DNA from: an uncultured Acetatifactor sp.
Lineage (GTDB): Bacteria > Bacillota > Clostridia > Lachnospirales > Lachnospiraceae
DNA length: 64,000 nucleotides
Assembly (NCBI GenBank): GCA_910577035.1
Contig: CAJTKW010000001.1
Coordinates: forward strand, 74,642-138,641
Direction of reading: 5' to 3'
Of this stretch, positions 44,062-52,385 are shown in pieces. The number at the start of each line of letters is the position of its first letter. Positions within the stretch are counted from its first letter, which is position 1. The notes under the pieces were generated by a model, which worked only from the letters and a program-made list of their open reading frames with translations, ran no database searches and was not told where the DNA came from. Made by a program: the position numbers and the translations under genes.

Positions 44062-44598
44062 ATGTGTGAAGTACCTTTAACTTATGAACAACAGCGATTT
44101 GCCGCTGACAACCATGGTCTTGTATTCAAGTTTCTCAATGAACACCAGCTACCCGAAGATGAATTCTATGATGTTATAGTCTTCGGCTATTTGAAAGCGG
44201 TCCGTGATTACTTATCTCGCCCGGAGCTGCAAAAGTACTCTTTTGCAACCATCTGTTGGAAAGCAATGACTTGTTACCTCTCCAACCACTATAAGGCTCA
44301 ATGCCGTCAGAAACGAAACGCAGAGGTCATCAGCATTCATGCCAGCCTCTATGAAGACGGTCTGCCTTTAGAGCAAATGATACCCGCCACCGACACACTT
44401 ATGCTCCAGCTGGAATCAGACTTATTGATGCATGAGCTTGCATCCCGTCTTTCCAGACAGCAGTTAGATATGGTCCGGCAAAAGACCAGCGGTTACGGAG
44501 TCCGGGATATTGCCCGCAACCATAAAACTACCATCAAACAGGTTCAGTCAATCTTAGAGGAAGTCAGAAGCATACTGCTCCAGTTAAGCTGTGAGTAA
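44062..44598 (+). CDS. Sigma-factor-like regulator
   Basis: AGGAGG precedes the ATG. The 178-residue protein has a region 2-like part (FYDVIVFGYLKAVRDYLS...FATICWKAMTCYLSNHY) and a region 4-like helix-turn-helix (GYGVRDIARNHKTTIKQVQS). It is a second element-encoded factor, distinct from the one at 38.6 kb. Confidence 0.75.
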   Translation: MCEVPLTYEQQRFAADNHGLVFKFLNEHQLPEDEFYDVIVFGYLKAVRDYLSRPELQKYSFATICWKAMTCYLSNHYKAQCRQKRNAEVISIHASLYEDGLPLEQMIPATDTLMLQLESDLLMHELASRLSRQQLDMVRQKTSGYGVRDIARNHKTTIKQVQSILEEVRSILLQLSCE

Positions 44599-44637
44599 CT
44601 GCCATACCATTTTATACCGCAAAGGGGGTCAGAAAGA

Positions 44638-44883
44638 ATGAAAAAAGAGAAAAAAGAAGTCAAACTTTGTGGCAGCTTACTGTGCCCGATCACCATAGGC
44701 AGACCTGCCATCTTTGCATCCGGCGGAAAAGTTTACCATACTTCCCGGGTGGTAGCATTGCATGAACAGACTGAAGAAAATACCCATTTTGAAACAGTAA
44801 ATACCCATTACCATTTATCCACAAGCCCTTTTCCGCTGGCGGCCATGAGTCCGCTCCCTGTGAGACTGGCCGCATGCGCATAA
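44638..44883 (+). CDS. Small conserved hypothetical protein
   Basis: 81 residues after AAAGGGGGTCAGAAAG. The N-terminal half (LCGSLLCPITIGRPAIFASG) and FETVNTHYHLS look conserved in character. Its stop abuts the next ATG. Function unknown. Confidence 0.5.
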   Translation: MKKEKKEVKLCGSLLCPITIGRPAIFASGGKVYHTSRVVALHEQTEENTHFETVNTHYHLSTSPFPLAAMSPLPVRLAACA

Positions 44884-44922
44884 ATGGACTATAACAAACA
44901 AAAAAGCGAGGTACATACAAAA

Positions 44923-45813
44923 ATGACGTTAAAAGAATTTGCAGCTGCGGTACAAACTAAAGTCGCTGCCGCTCTGAATAAAAAAACCGAACTGAAAGAA
45001 GTGATTAAGCTCAACGGCGTAAAGCGTTACGGTCTGATTATCTTTGATCCGGTTATCAATATTTCCCCTACGATCTATCTGGAACATTTTTATGGGAGAT
45101 TTCTGGATACGCAGGACTGGAATAGCGTAATCAATGATATTATAAGGGTTTATCAGAACAATATGCTGGACGAACCTATGGACACAGAGATGTTTTTCGA
45201 TTTCAGCCAAGTAAAAGAGAAAGTCTTCTACCGCCTTATCAACTATGAGAAAAACCGGAAACTGCTTGAGCAAATGCCCCACACCGGATTCTTAGATTTG
45301 GCAAAGGTTTTCTGCATACAGTATCAGAATGAAGATCTCGGCAGCGGAACCATTCCCATTTATCATTCCCATCTGGAAAACTGGGGCATCAGCGCTGACG
45401 AACTGGAAGCCGTGGCGGATGCAAACTCACCCCTCCTTATGAAAGCTTTTATTTCCGGTATGGATTCTATCTTAACAGAAATGGGAGCATTACAGGAGGA
45501 TTTATCAGAAGCCATGCCCGAAGAGTGTATGCCCGTATATGTAATGTCAAATATCCAGAAATCCAGCGGTGCCGGTACCATGTGTTATCCCGATGTCTTG
45601 AAAGTCTTTTCCGAAAAACAGAACCGGGATGTGATCATCCTGCCCAGTTCGATCCATGAAGTCATTCTCATTCCAATGAAAGAGGGTGATGACATAAACG
45701 AGCTTAAGGTGATGGTTCACAGCGTAAACACAGAGATGCTTGAGCCTGAGGATTTTCTTTCCGACAATGTATATATCTACCGGCGCAGCACCGGACAGAT
45801 AGAAATAGCTTAA
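44923..45813 (+). CDS. DUF5688 family protein
   Basis: The family pattern is EFAAAVQTKVAAAL, then GLIIFDP...PTIYLEHFYGRF, MPVYVMSNIQKSSGAGTMCY and a C-terminal VYIYRRSTGQIEIA. Two starts are possible: this ATG after GCGAGG, or one 13 codons earlier that abuts the previous stop. The function is not known; such proteins are common in Clostridia elements. Confidence 0.78.
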   Translation: MTLKEFAAAVQTKVAAALNKKTELKEVIKLNGVKRYGLIIFDPVINISPTIYLEHFYGRFLDTQDWNSVINDIIRVYQNNMLDEPMDTEMFFDFSQVKEKVFYRLINYEKNRKLLEQMPHTGFLDLAKVFCIQYQNEDLGSGTIPIYHSHLENWGISADELEAVADANSPLLMKAFISGMDSILTEMGALQEDLSEAMPEECMPVYVMSNIQKSSGAGTMCYPDVLKVFSEKQNRDVIILPSSIHEVILIPMKEGDDINELKVMVHSVNTEMLEPEDFLSDNVYIYRRSTGQIEIA

Positions 45814-45820
45814 CAGTATG

Positions 45821-45853
45821 GCAGGGCGGCAGACAAAAATGCCGCCCTGTTTT
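45821..45853 (+). terminator. Intrinsic terminator
   Basis: CAGGGCGGC and GCCGCCCTG pair around a ten-base loop, followed by TTTTC. Another case of a terminator directly before a same-strand gene. Confidence 0.75.
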
Positions 45854-45892
45854 CAACATAAAGGAAAACTGCCCTTTAGAAAGGAGTTTACT

Positions 45893-46792
45893 ATGGAATT
45901 ATTAAAAAAATTTGATGCGGTCACTGCGACACCGGATGCCCGCATCTCAGACACTGACCGCGCTTTCTGTAAGGCGCATCAGGCTGCTTATGACAATGCC
46001 AAATGCACCCTGCCGGAAATGCTCTGTTTCTGGGAGGATATGCAGCACCAGCAGGCGGAACTCCTGTCCGGCACAGATACTTCTCCCACTTTTTTCCTTG
46101 CATCCAGAGACAGCATCAAGCTATCCGAGGCGGGTATCCGGGAACAGCTTTTTTCCCTGCATTCCCTGTTTGTCGGGGAGCTGGTTTCTTTTTTCAATAA
46201 GACCTACCACCTCTCCCTCTCTATAACGGAGATAGAAGGCAGCCTGATTCCACAAAAGCCCGAAGACAGATGGACGGATGATTACGAAGACAGGGTAAAG
46301 ACATATACCCAGGCCATGCAGGACCTCTCCCTCCGCTACACGGATATCTTAGACCAGATATTCCTTTACACGGACGGGCGGGAACTGTCCGAACAGGCCC
46401 TCCATGAGCTGAAGGAAAAATGCCATGGGGCTGCATGGAACATATCCAGTGGGAAGGCAAAATTCACACTAAAAAAATGTACCCTGATGCTTAACGGTTA
46501 TGCCTGCGGCTACCGCGACCTTTATAGTAGCGGCTATTGGGAACTCGCCCAGGACACCAAGGATATTTTACGGGGAATCTCCCATTTTGAAACGGGCGGA
46601 TTTTCATACTCCCCCTATAGTATCAGCAGAATCATAGGGACATATGATCTCCGTTCGGATTTCCATGAATTCAACGACTGCGACAAAATCCTGTCCCTGA
46701 AGATGTACAAAAACCACCGTGTAGACATCAAATTCTCCACGGAGGAAAATGCCCGGCAGTTCATAAATGACTATCTGGGCACCGTATGTTAG
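45893..46792 (+). CDS. Conserved ICE hypothetical protein
   Basis: AAAGGAG precedes the ATG. 299 residues, mostly helical; the C-terminal part (HEFNDCDKILSLKMYKNHRV) may be a small beta domain. It ends inside the ribosome site of the methyltransferase-helicase gene, so they are co-transcribed. No family recognised. Confidence 0.6.
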   Translation: MELLKKFDAVTATPDARISDTDRAFCKAHQAAYDNAKCTLPEMLCFWEDMQHQQAELLSGTDTSPTFFLASRDSIKLSEAGIREQLFSLHSLFVGELVSFFNKTYHLSLSITEIEGSLIPQKPEDRWTDDYEDRVKTYTQAMQDLSLRYTDILDQIFLYTDGRELSEQALHELKEKCHGAAWNISSGKAKFTLKKCTLMLNGYACGYRDLYSSGYWELAQDTKDILRGISHFETGGFSYSPYSISRIIGTYDLRSDFHEFNDCDKILSLKMYKNHRVDIKFSTEENARQFINDYLGTVC

Positions 46793-46805
46793 GAGGTGAT
46801 TCCAA

Positions 46806-49800
46806 TTGAAATATTCGTATTACGGGGAGACAATCCCCTTTGACCGGAGAAAAGAACTGAATGAAAAGGTCCTCAGCCTGATAGCCGATGGCATACCGGA
46901 AACCTATGGCATTACCCATGAGGACATCTACAACGCCTATACGGGCGATGGCGGACTCCACGGGCTGGAGCGGGACGACTATGACAATTACCACCAGTTC
47001 AGCGAGGCAAAAAAAGAATTTGAGAACGGCCAGTTTTTTACGCCGCCCCATCTCTGTGAGTTTGTCACCTCCTGCCTAAAACCGTCCTGCCATGACCTGA
47101 TTGCAGACCTGACCTGCGGCAAGGGGAATTTCTTTAACTTCATGCCAATGGAAACAAATCTCTACGGCTGTGAGCTGGATGCAAAGGCTGTCAGGGTAGC
47201 AAGATTCCTTTATCCGGATGCTGCCATTGAGTGCGGGGATATCCGTAGCTACCAGCCGGAGGTACGGTTTGACTATGTGGTGGGCAACCCGCCCTTCCAC
47301 CTGAAATGGTGGACGGAGGGCGACAGAGAAATATCCTCCCAGCTGTACTACTGCCTAAAATCGGCACAGCTCTTAAAGCCGCTGGGCATCCTTGCCCTGA
47401 TTGTACCCAGATCCTTTCTTGCAGACTCTTTTACGGACGGCGGGCAGATCAGGGAAATGGAAGGCTGCTTCAGCTTTTTAGGGCAGATTGTGCTCCCGGA
47501 GAATGCCTTTGCCCATCTGGGCGTCAGCAGTTTCCCCACCAAGTTGCAGTTCTGGCAGAAAAAGGGAAACGCCAATCAGGGAAAACCGCAGCCCTATCGG
47601 GCGGAACCCGATTTTTCTTTATCTGCGGACTCTGACTTTCAAAAAGTGGCACAGTATACCCATGAAAAATATATCGCATTTGCCAAATCCGCATTAGAGA
47701 ACAACCAACACAGCATACTTCTGGAACTGGCAAAGTCCCAAAGCGTATCCAAAGAATTTCAATATCAGACTCGGAAACTTCTGTACCATATCAAAGTGCA
47801 TCCGGCGACCACTGCCCTTTATGCCAAGTGCAGTGAATACCTGTATCGTTTTTACACGCAGAAACAGCCGGATGGCATGAGCTATGAACAGTGGTGTTCG
47901 TCAAAGATTACAGAAAAAAAGGTGCTTGCCTATCTGCAGCGGGCATTGAAAAAGCAGAATGCAACACCGGAAGAGGACAGAATCGCCCTTATCAAGCGGG
48001 ACGGTGAATTTGCCTACAAAGGCTACAGCGCTGCCGCAAGACGCCGCATCACGGAGTCAATGTGCATCCCGGTCCCTATCCATCAGGCGGTACTTAACAA
48101 CACCCCGGAAAAATATCCCGGCTATGAACGTCTTCTCCGCAGGAAACATTCGGAGTATGAAACCCAGAACCAGCCATTTGCGGAAATGGACGAAGACCCG
48201 CAGATTGCGGAGTGGCTGTCGGAATTCTGCCTGTGGGACCCCTCCCGCATGGAGATGATCCGTTTCAGCGAAGTACAACTGCATGACATCAACCTCACCC
48301 TGCAGAAACGCTATGCGCTGCTGCAATGGGAGCAGGGCAGCGGCAAAACACTTGCTGGAATCGCAACCGGACTGTACCGGATGCAGAACCAGAATGTACA
48401 CAGTACCTGGGTAGTGTCTTCCGCAATCTCCATCCGCAACAATTGGAATGTGGTGCTGCCACTCTATGACATCCCCTGCATTTTTATAAAACGCCCTACA
48501 GACCTGCAGCGTATACGGCAGGGGGATTTTGTCCTGCTCACTTTAAACACGGTCAGCGCCCACAAAAAGCAGCTAAGGAAATACCTGAAACGCCTCGGGC
48601 GGAACATCCAGCTGATACTGGACGAGAGCGACGAGATCTCCAACCCGAACAGCGCCCGCTGTCAGGCGGTACTCTCCTGTTTCCGCCGCTGCCGGATGAA
48701 ACTGCTCACCACGGGCACCAGTACAAGAAACAACATCTCAGAGTTTGTGCCACAGCTGGAGCTGCTCTACAACAATTCCATCAATATGATCTCATGGAAC
48801 CAGTACATCTACCGCCACAGCCGGGATGCTGAGACAGATGACGAGCCGGGCTGCGAAGTCAATCCTTACTTCGGGGAACCCATCCCCGCTTACAAGAAAG
48901 GATACTCCCTGTTCGCTGCCTCCCACCTGCCGGAAAAAGTTACGGTGTTTGGTCTGGAGAAACGGACACAGGACATCTACAATGCGGATATTTTAAGTGA
49001 CATTTTAGGGAAGACCGTTATCACAAGAACTTTCGAGGAGGTGGCAGCCAAGGACATTAAGCGGATACATCAGGTTCTGCTCCAGTTCCCAGAGGAAGAA
49101 AGGGAAGTCTACAGGAAAGCCATGAACGAGTTCAATCAGATGCGGGATAACTACTTTGCCTCCACAGGCAATTCCAGGAAAGACTCCATGATGCGCCTCA
49201 TCCAGCAGATCGTACTGCTGCTGCGGATCAGCGCGGCGCCGGACACGGTAAAAGAATATACGGGCGATACTCCGGCTAAAGTGATGACTGCCGTGGAAAT
49301 GGTTTCCGAATGGCCGGATGAAATTATCGCCATTGGGGTACGCCACAAGGCAGTCCTTGCATCTTATGAGAAAGCCCTGCGGGAATACCTCCCGGAACGC
49401 CCTTTGTTTGTCGTCACCGGCGAGAGCACCAGCTTTGCCAAACGGCGGGCACTGCACCAGACATTGAAAGACAGCGGGAATGGAATACTTCTCTGCACCC
49501 AGCAGAGCCTTCCCTCCAGCGTCAACTTTGAATATGTCAACAAGGTCATCATCCCGGAACTCCATTACAACAATTCCGGCATGAGCCAGTTTTACTTCCG
49601 GTTCATCCGCTACACCTCAACGGAATACAAGGATATTTATTTCCTTACCTACGCGGGCAGCATTGAGTCCAACCTGATGCAGATGGTGCTTGCAAAGGAA
49701 AAGCTGAACCTGTTCATGAAGGGGCAGGATGTAGACCTGGATGAAGTTTACGAGCGGTTTAACATTGATTATGACCTGCTCTCCCTGCTGATGGTGCAGG

Positions 49801-49856
49801 AAAAAGACAAAGAAGGCAGGCTCCACATCCGCTGGGGTGAACAGAAAATAGCATGA
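46806..49856 (+). CDS. Adenine methyltransferase-helicase fusion protein
   Basis: TTG start six bases after AGGAGGTGA. The N-terminal half is an N6-adenine methyltransferase: FFTPPHLCEFV, ADLTCGKGNFFNF (SAM-binding) near residue 100, and VVGNPPFHL (NPPF motif) near 160. The C-terminal half is an SF2/SNF2-like helicase with Walker A WEQGSGKTLAG near 508, LILDESDEI near 604, TTGTSTRNNI and a C-terminal helicase lobe. No nuclease domain is evident. Similar fusions in mobile elements are discussed as anti-restriction or DNA-protection factors (phage P1 DarB has this two-domain plan). A role in protecting transferred DNA is inferred. Confidence 0.85.
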   Translation: MKYSYYGETIPFDRRKELNEKVLSLIADGIPETYGITHEDIYNAYTGDGGLHGLERDDYDNYHQFSEAKKEFENGQFFTPPHLCEFVTSCLKPSCHDLIADLTCGKGNFFNFMPMETNLYGCELDAKAVRVARFLYPDAAIECGDIRSYQPEVRFDYVVGNPPFHLKWWTEGDREISSQLYYCLKSAQLLKPLGILALIVPRSFLADSFTDGGQIREMEGCFSFLGQIVLPENAFAHLGVSSFPTKLQFWQKKGNANQGKPQPYRAEPDFSLSADSDFQKVAQYTHEKYIAFAKSALENNQHSILLELAKSQSVSKEFQYQTRKLLYHIKVHPATTALYAKCSEYLYRFYTQKQPDGMSYEQWCSSKITEKKVLAYLQRALKKQNATPEEDRIALIKRDGEFAYKGYSAAARRRITESMCIPVPIHQAVLNNTPEKYPGYERLLRRKHSEYETQNQPFAEMDEDPQIAEWLSEFCLWDPSRMEMIRFSEVQLHDINLTLQKRYALLQWEQGSGKTLAGIATGLYRMQNQNVHSTWVVSSAISIRNNWNVVLPLYDIPCIFIKRPTDLQRIRQGDFVLLTLNTVSAHKKQLRKYLKRLGRNIQLILDESDEISNPNSARCQAVLSCFRRCRMKLLTTGTSTRNNISEFVPQLELLYNNSINMISWNQYIYRHSRDAETDDEPGCEVNPYFGEPIPAYKKGYSLFAASHLPEKVTVFGLEKRTQDIYNADILSDILGKTVITRTFEEVAAKDIKRIHQVLLQFPEEEREVYRKAMNEFNQMRDNYFASTGNSRKDSMMRLIQQIVLLLRISAAPDTVKEYTGDTPAKVMTAVEMVSEWPDEIIAIGVRHKAVLASYEKALREYLPERPLFVVTGESTSFAKRRALHQTLKDSGNGILLCTQQSLPSSVNFEYVNKVIIPELHYNNSGMSQFYFRFIRYTSTEYKDIYFLTYAGSIESNLMQMVLAKEKLNLFMKGQDVDLDEVYERFNIDYDLLSLLMVQEKDKEGRLHIRWGEQKIA

Positions 49857-49885
49857 AAACCATAATTTTCGAAAGGAGAATATCT

Positions 49886-50365
49886 ATGTACCATCCTATC
49901 TTACAAGTATACACAGAACCGCACAGTAAAAAGGAATGGGCAACGGAGGATGACCTGATAAACCTCTCCAACCTGATTCCCATTGCCAGCCATGTAAAAG
50001 CCATATACAACCGTGATTCCTTTATGCGGCAGTTTGAACAGTGGTTCATGAAGCACCATATGGGTACCTTTTCCCATGATAGTTTTATCCTTGCCCCGGA
50101 TGCCCGCAGAAACTACTTTGCTGGACGCTTTCCGGAATTCAGGAACAATCTGAAGGCTTTGGATGCAGTGACAGAATCCCTGTATATCAGTGATTATAAT
50201 TATATGGACAATCTGCTCTCGGAGCTGGTTTCCAGTTTTTCCGACCACCGCAGCTGCTATGTCATGGAGTCGGATAATCCCCCGGTTCCTTTTGACAGGT
50301 TCATCAGAACGGCAACACCCGGTATGCCCTATCATATCGGCGCAGTTTTAGAATACCATGGTTAG
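49886..50365 (+). CDS. Conserved ICE hypothetical protein
   Basis: GAAAGGAG precedes the ATG. 159 residues with no recognised family. It includes AYVM-type acidic stretches and FSHDSFILAPDARRNYFAGR. It lies in one transcription unit with its neighbours. Confidence 0.55.
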   Translation: MYHPILQVYTEPHSKKEWATEDDLINLSNLIPIASHVKAIYNRDSFMRQFEQWFMKHHMGTFSHDSFILAPDARRNYFAGRFPEFRNNLKALDAVTESLYISDYNYMDNLLSELVSSFSDHRSCYVMESDNPPVPFDRFIRTATPGMPYHIGAVLEYHG

Positions 50366-50374
50366 GAGGTGCCT

Positions 50375-50914
50375 ATGGAAACAAATGATTTACGCAATAT
50401 CCTTATGACCCATCTTGATACGCTCCGCCGCAATCTGACGGCAGTTTCAAGGGAGGAATTAAGGACCCGCTACCGCAAGCCCTATTATGCCCTGCTGCAT
50501 GATATCTCTGCTGCCGCCTCTGCCTATGTAAAAGAGATTGCCCTGGCAGACCTGCGCATCCGAAAAGAATATCTGCAGGAAGCTGTGCCTGTCATAAACA
50601 ATGCAATACAGGCATCAGGATTACTAAAGCAGATCTCAGAGTCAGCTTACCGCAGGCAGGACATTCAAGAGATCGAGCAGCTTGCCCTTACACTGAAAAA
50701 GCAGATAGAGGATGCTTTAATTCCCTTTTATGAAAAGCACATGGGGCTGTATCTGTCAGATAAATGCTTTAGCGCCACCCCACAGGCGCCGCTGCTTTAT
50801 AACCATGTAAACGGCTGTGTCATGCAGGACGGGAAGTGGATTCCCCTGGAGACAGGACGGAACTATTCTTTTGTCACCCTGCACATCAAAGAACGCAGCC
50901 AGACCGTTGCATAA
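50375..50914 (+). CDS. Conserved ICE hypothetical protein, helical
   Basis: AGGAGGT precedes the ATG, which comes nine bases after the previous stop. 179 residues, mostly helical with heptad-like charge patterns (IQEIEQLALTLKKQIEDAL). No family recognised. Confidence 0.55.
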   Translation: METNDLRNILMTHLDTLRRNLTAVSREELRTRYRKPYYALLHDISAAASAYVKEIALADLRIRKEYLQEAVPVINNAIQASGLLKQISESAYRRQDIQEIEQLALTLKKQIEDALIPFYEKHMGLYLSDKCFSATPQAPLLYNHVNGCVMQDGKWIPLETGRNYSFVTLHIKERSQTVA

Positions 50915-50930
50915 TCAGGAGGATACCTAT

Positions 50931-51293
50931 ATGAAGATATTTGATTTTGAGACAAATGGCAATACCTACAAGATGAAACTGGATGTCAGGACTTATTCCA
51001 ACGGCAACCTTGCCCTCGCAATGCACATTGATACAGAGGATGGCTGGGAACCCTGGAATATCCTTACCGTAAATCTTGGCTTTCCTCTGGAAAAAGATAT
51101 TGCCTATATTGACACGAACAACAATGGCGAATCCATCCTCGCATGGATCATCCGCAACAAGCTGGCTGTTCCCACAGGGAAAACCGGCAGAAGCGGTTAC
51201 TGTGTATACCCACAGTATAAGTTCCGCGAGGCAGCCTTACGCGAAATTGATACGGACGGCTATGAAAAATATCTGGCGGATCTTGCTGCTTAG
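50931..51293 (+). CDS. DUF4313-type small protein
   Basis: CAGGAGG precedes the ATG. The 120-residue protein shows the DUF4313 pattern (GNLALAMHIDTEDGWEPWNI; TNNNGESILAWIIRNKLA). These proteins are frequent on Clostridia mobile elements. It is the last plus-strand gene of the element in this window. Confidence 0.75.
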   Translation: MKIFDFETNGNTYKMKLDVRTYSNGNLALAMHIDTEDGWEPWNILTVNLGFPLEKDIAYIDTNNNGESILAWIIRNKLAVPTGKTGRSGYCVYPQYKFREAALREIDTDGYEKYLADLAA

Positions 51294-51314
51294 AAGAATT
51301 GCTTTAGTGAAAAA

Positions 51315-51349
51315 AGAAAAGCGCTGGCACACAACCCCAGCGCTTTTCT
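51315..51349. terminator. Bidirectional terminator between convergent units
   Basis: AGAAAAGCGCTGG and CCAGCGCTTTTCT are perfect 13-bp inverted repeats with A and T runs on both sides. It ends the plus-strand operon and the minus-strand sigma pair. Confidence 0.85.
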
Positions 51350-51354
51350 GCTTT

Positions 51355-51537
51355 TTAGAAACGAAACATCCTGATACTCTTGATGAGCGTGATACAAAGC
51401 TCCTGATACAAGTCTTCATCAAACCTGCCTCCAATGATTGCCCCCTTTATCAAAAGAGGCTTGTACATCTCCAAAAGGGCAATGACTGCCGATTCTTCTC
51501 CCACCTTTGCCTGTAATAATATTTCCTTAAAATTCAC
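51355..51537 (-). CDS. Helix-turn-helix small protein (sigma region 2-like)
   Basis: 60 residues (MNFKEILLQAKVGEESAVIA...RFDEDLYQELCITLIKSIRM) like the small regulator next to sigma factors in Tn916-type elements (orf7/orf8 pair). It overlaps the previous gene by four bases (ATGA), so it is translationally coupled. Confidence 0.7.
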   Translation of the reverse strand: MNFKEILLQAKVGEESAVIALLEMYKPLLIKGAIIGGRFDEDLYQELCITLIKSIRMFRF

Positions 51538-51878
51538 TTACTCATCTCCTTTATTTTCTTTTTGATCTTCTGGATCGTCCGGTAATAAATTGCTGCCACA
51601 CCCTTATATCCCAGCCCCATTTCCTCTGCCAGCGATTCAAAGCTCCTCTCGTCCAATACCCTTGCAAAAAAGATATGACGCTCCCGATCATTAACCTCTT
51701 TCAGCGCATGAATCAGGGCACTGTCCTCCAACTGCATAGACAAAGGCAGCTCAGACAGCATATCTTTTTCTACATCCTCTTTTTGGCTGTCTTCGATTAC
51801 TTCTGTTACAAACTCTGTCTGCTGTTGCCAGGTACGCCGTAAATTGGTTCTGGAGAATCTCTGTTTCGCTCTTCCCAT
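51534..51878 (-). pseudogene. Sigma region 4-type factor, probably frameshifted near its N-terminus
   Basis: The 114-residue frame holds a sigma-70 region 4 (DERSFESLAEEMGLGYKGVA...TIQKIKKKIKEM). Its ATG has no ribosome site. AAAGGAGG lies seven bases before another ATG at 51894, in a different frame, which reads MWQKNNGKSETEILQNQFTA and then runs to a stop; that is the kind of N-terminus expected for this family. A frameshift, probably a small deletion, near codons 20-30 therefore seems likely. If real, the pair is inactive or depends on a restart. Confidence 0.6.
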
Positions 51879-51894
51879 TATTTTTCTGCCACAT

Positions 51895-52337
51895 GGCTTT
51901 TCCTCCTTTATTTCAGATTTTTTTGAAAATCTGAAACCGGAGGTGAACGAGCGCAGGGTAGACAGTGTAACCTTACATAGCTTTTTATCGTATAAGAAAA
52001 AGAACCATTATCCATATACCGGATAACCGTCCTTTCTTTGAATACTTCCACTTCTCTCTAAACAGCATCGTACCACCCTACCATACGGAGGCAGTCTTGT
52101 CATGTGAAAGTCTATGCTTTTTTTACGAAATTTCCCTGCCGCTGCCCGGCCTACGACTATTCCCCAATGTCTGCCATGCATCCTTCCCCATAGCACACTA
52201 AAAACACTCAAACAAGCCCCTGATGAACCATGTTTCTCATTGTGCTATCTTTTTCGCAAAAAGGCTCGCTTTCTGTAAAATTGGTGCGAATTATTTTTTC
52301 CTTTCAAGGCTGATGCGGAGCCTCACGATCCGTAAAC
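51895..52337. other. Intergenic region, no gene seen
   Basis: About 440 bp between the sigma pair and the ABC operon. It holds the sigma pair's ribosome site, a small hairpin (CAGATTTT/AAAATCTG at 51918-51942) and AT-rich promoter-like sequence. A minus-strand frame of 67 codons (52008-52211) has no ribosome site and no recognisable product; I do not call it. Confidence 0.5.
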
Positions 52338-52366
52338 GAAAAAAAGGGCTGACGCCAGCCCCTTTG
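52338..52366 (-). terminator. Terminator of the ABC exporter operon
   Basis: On the minus strand AGGGGCTG and CAGCCCT pair around GCGT and are followed by seven T. It lies 20 bp after the stop of the last ABC gene. Confidence 0.8.
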
Positions 52367-52385
52367 ATACGGCATTTTCAGGAAT

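Noticed and set aside
52008..52211. 67-codon minus-strand frame in the gap before the ABC operon
   Set aside because: No ribosome site and no coding-like pattern; left as intergenic.
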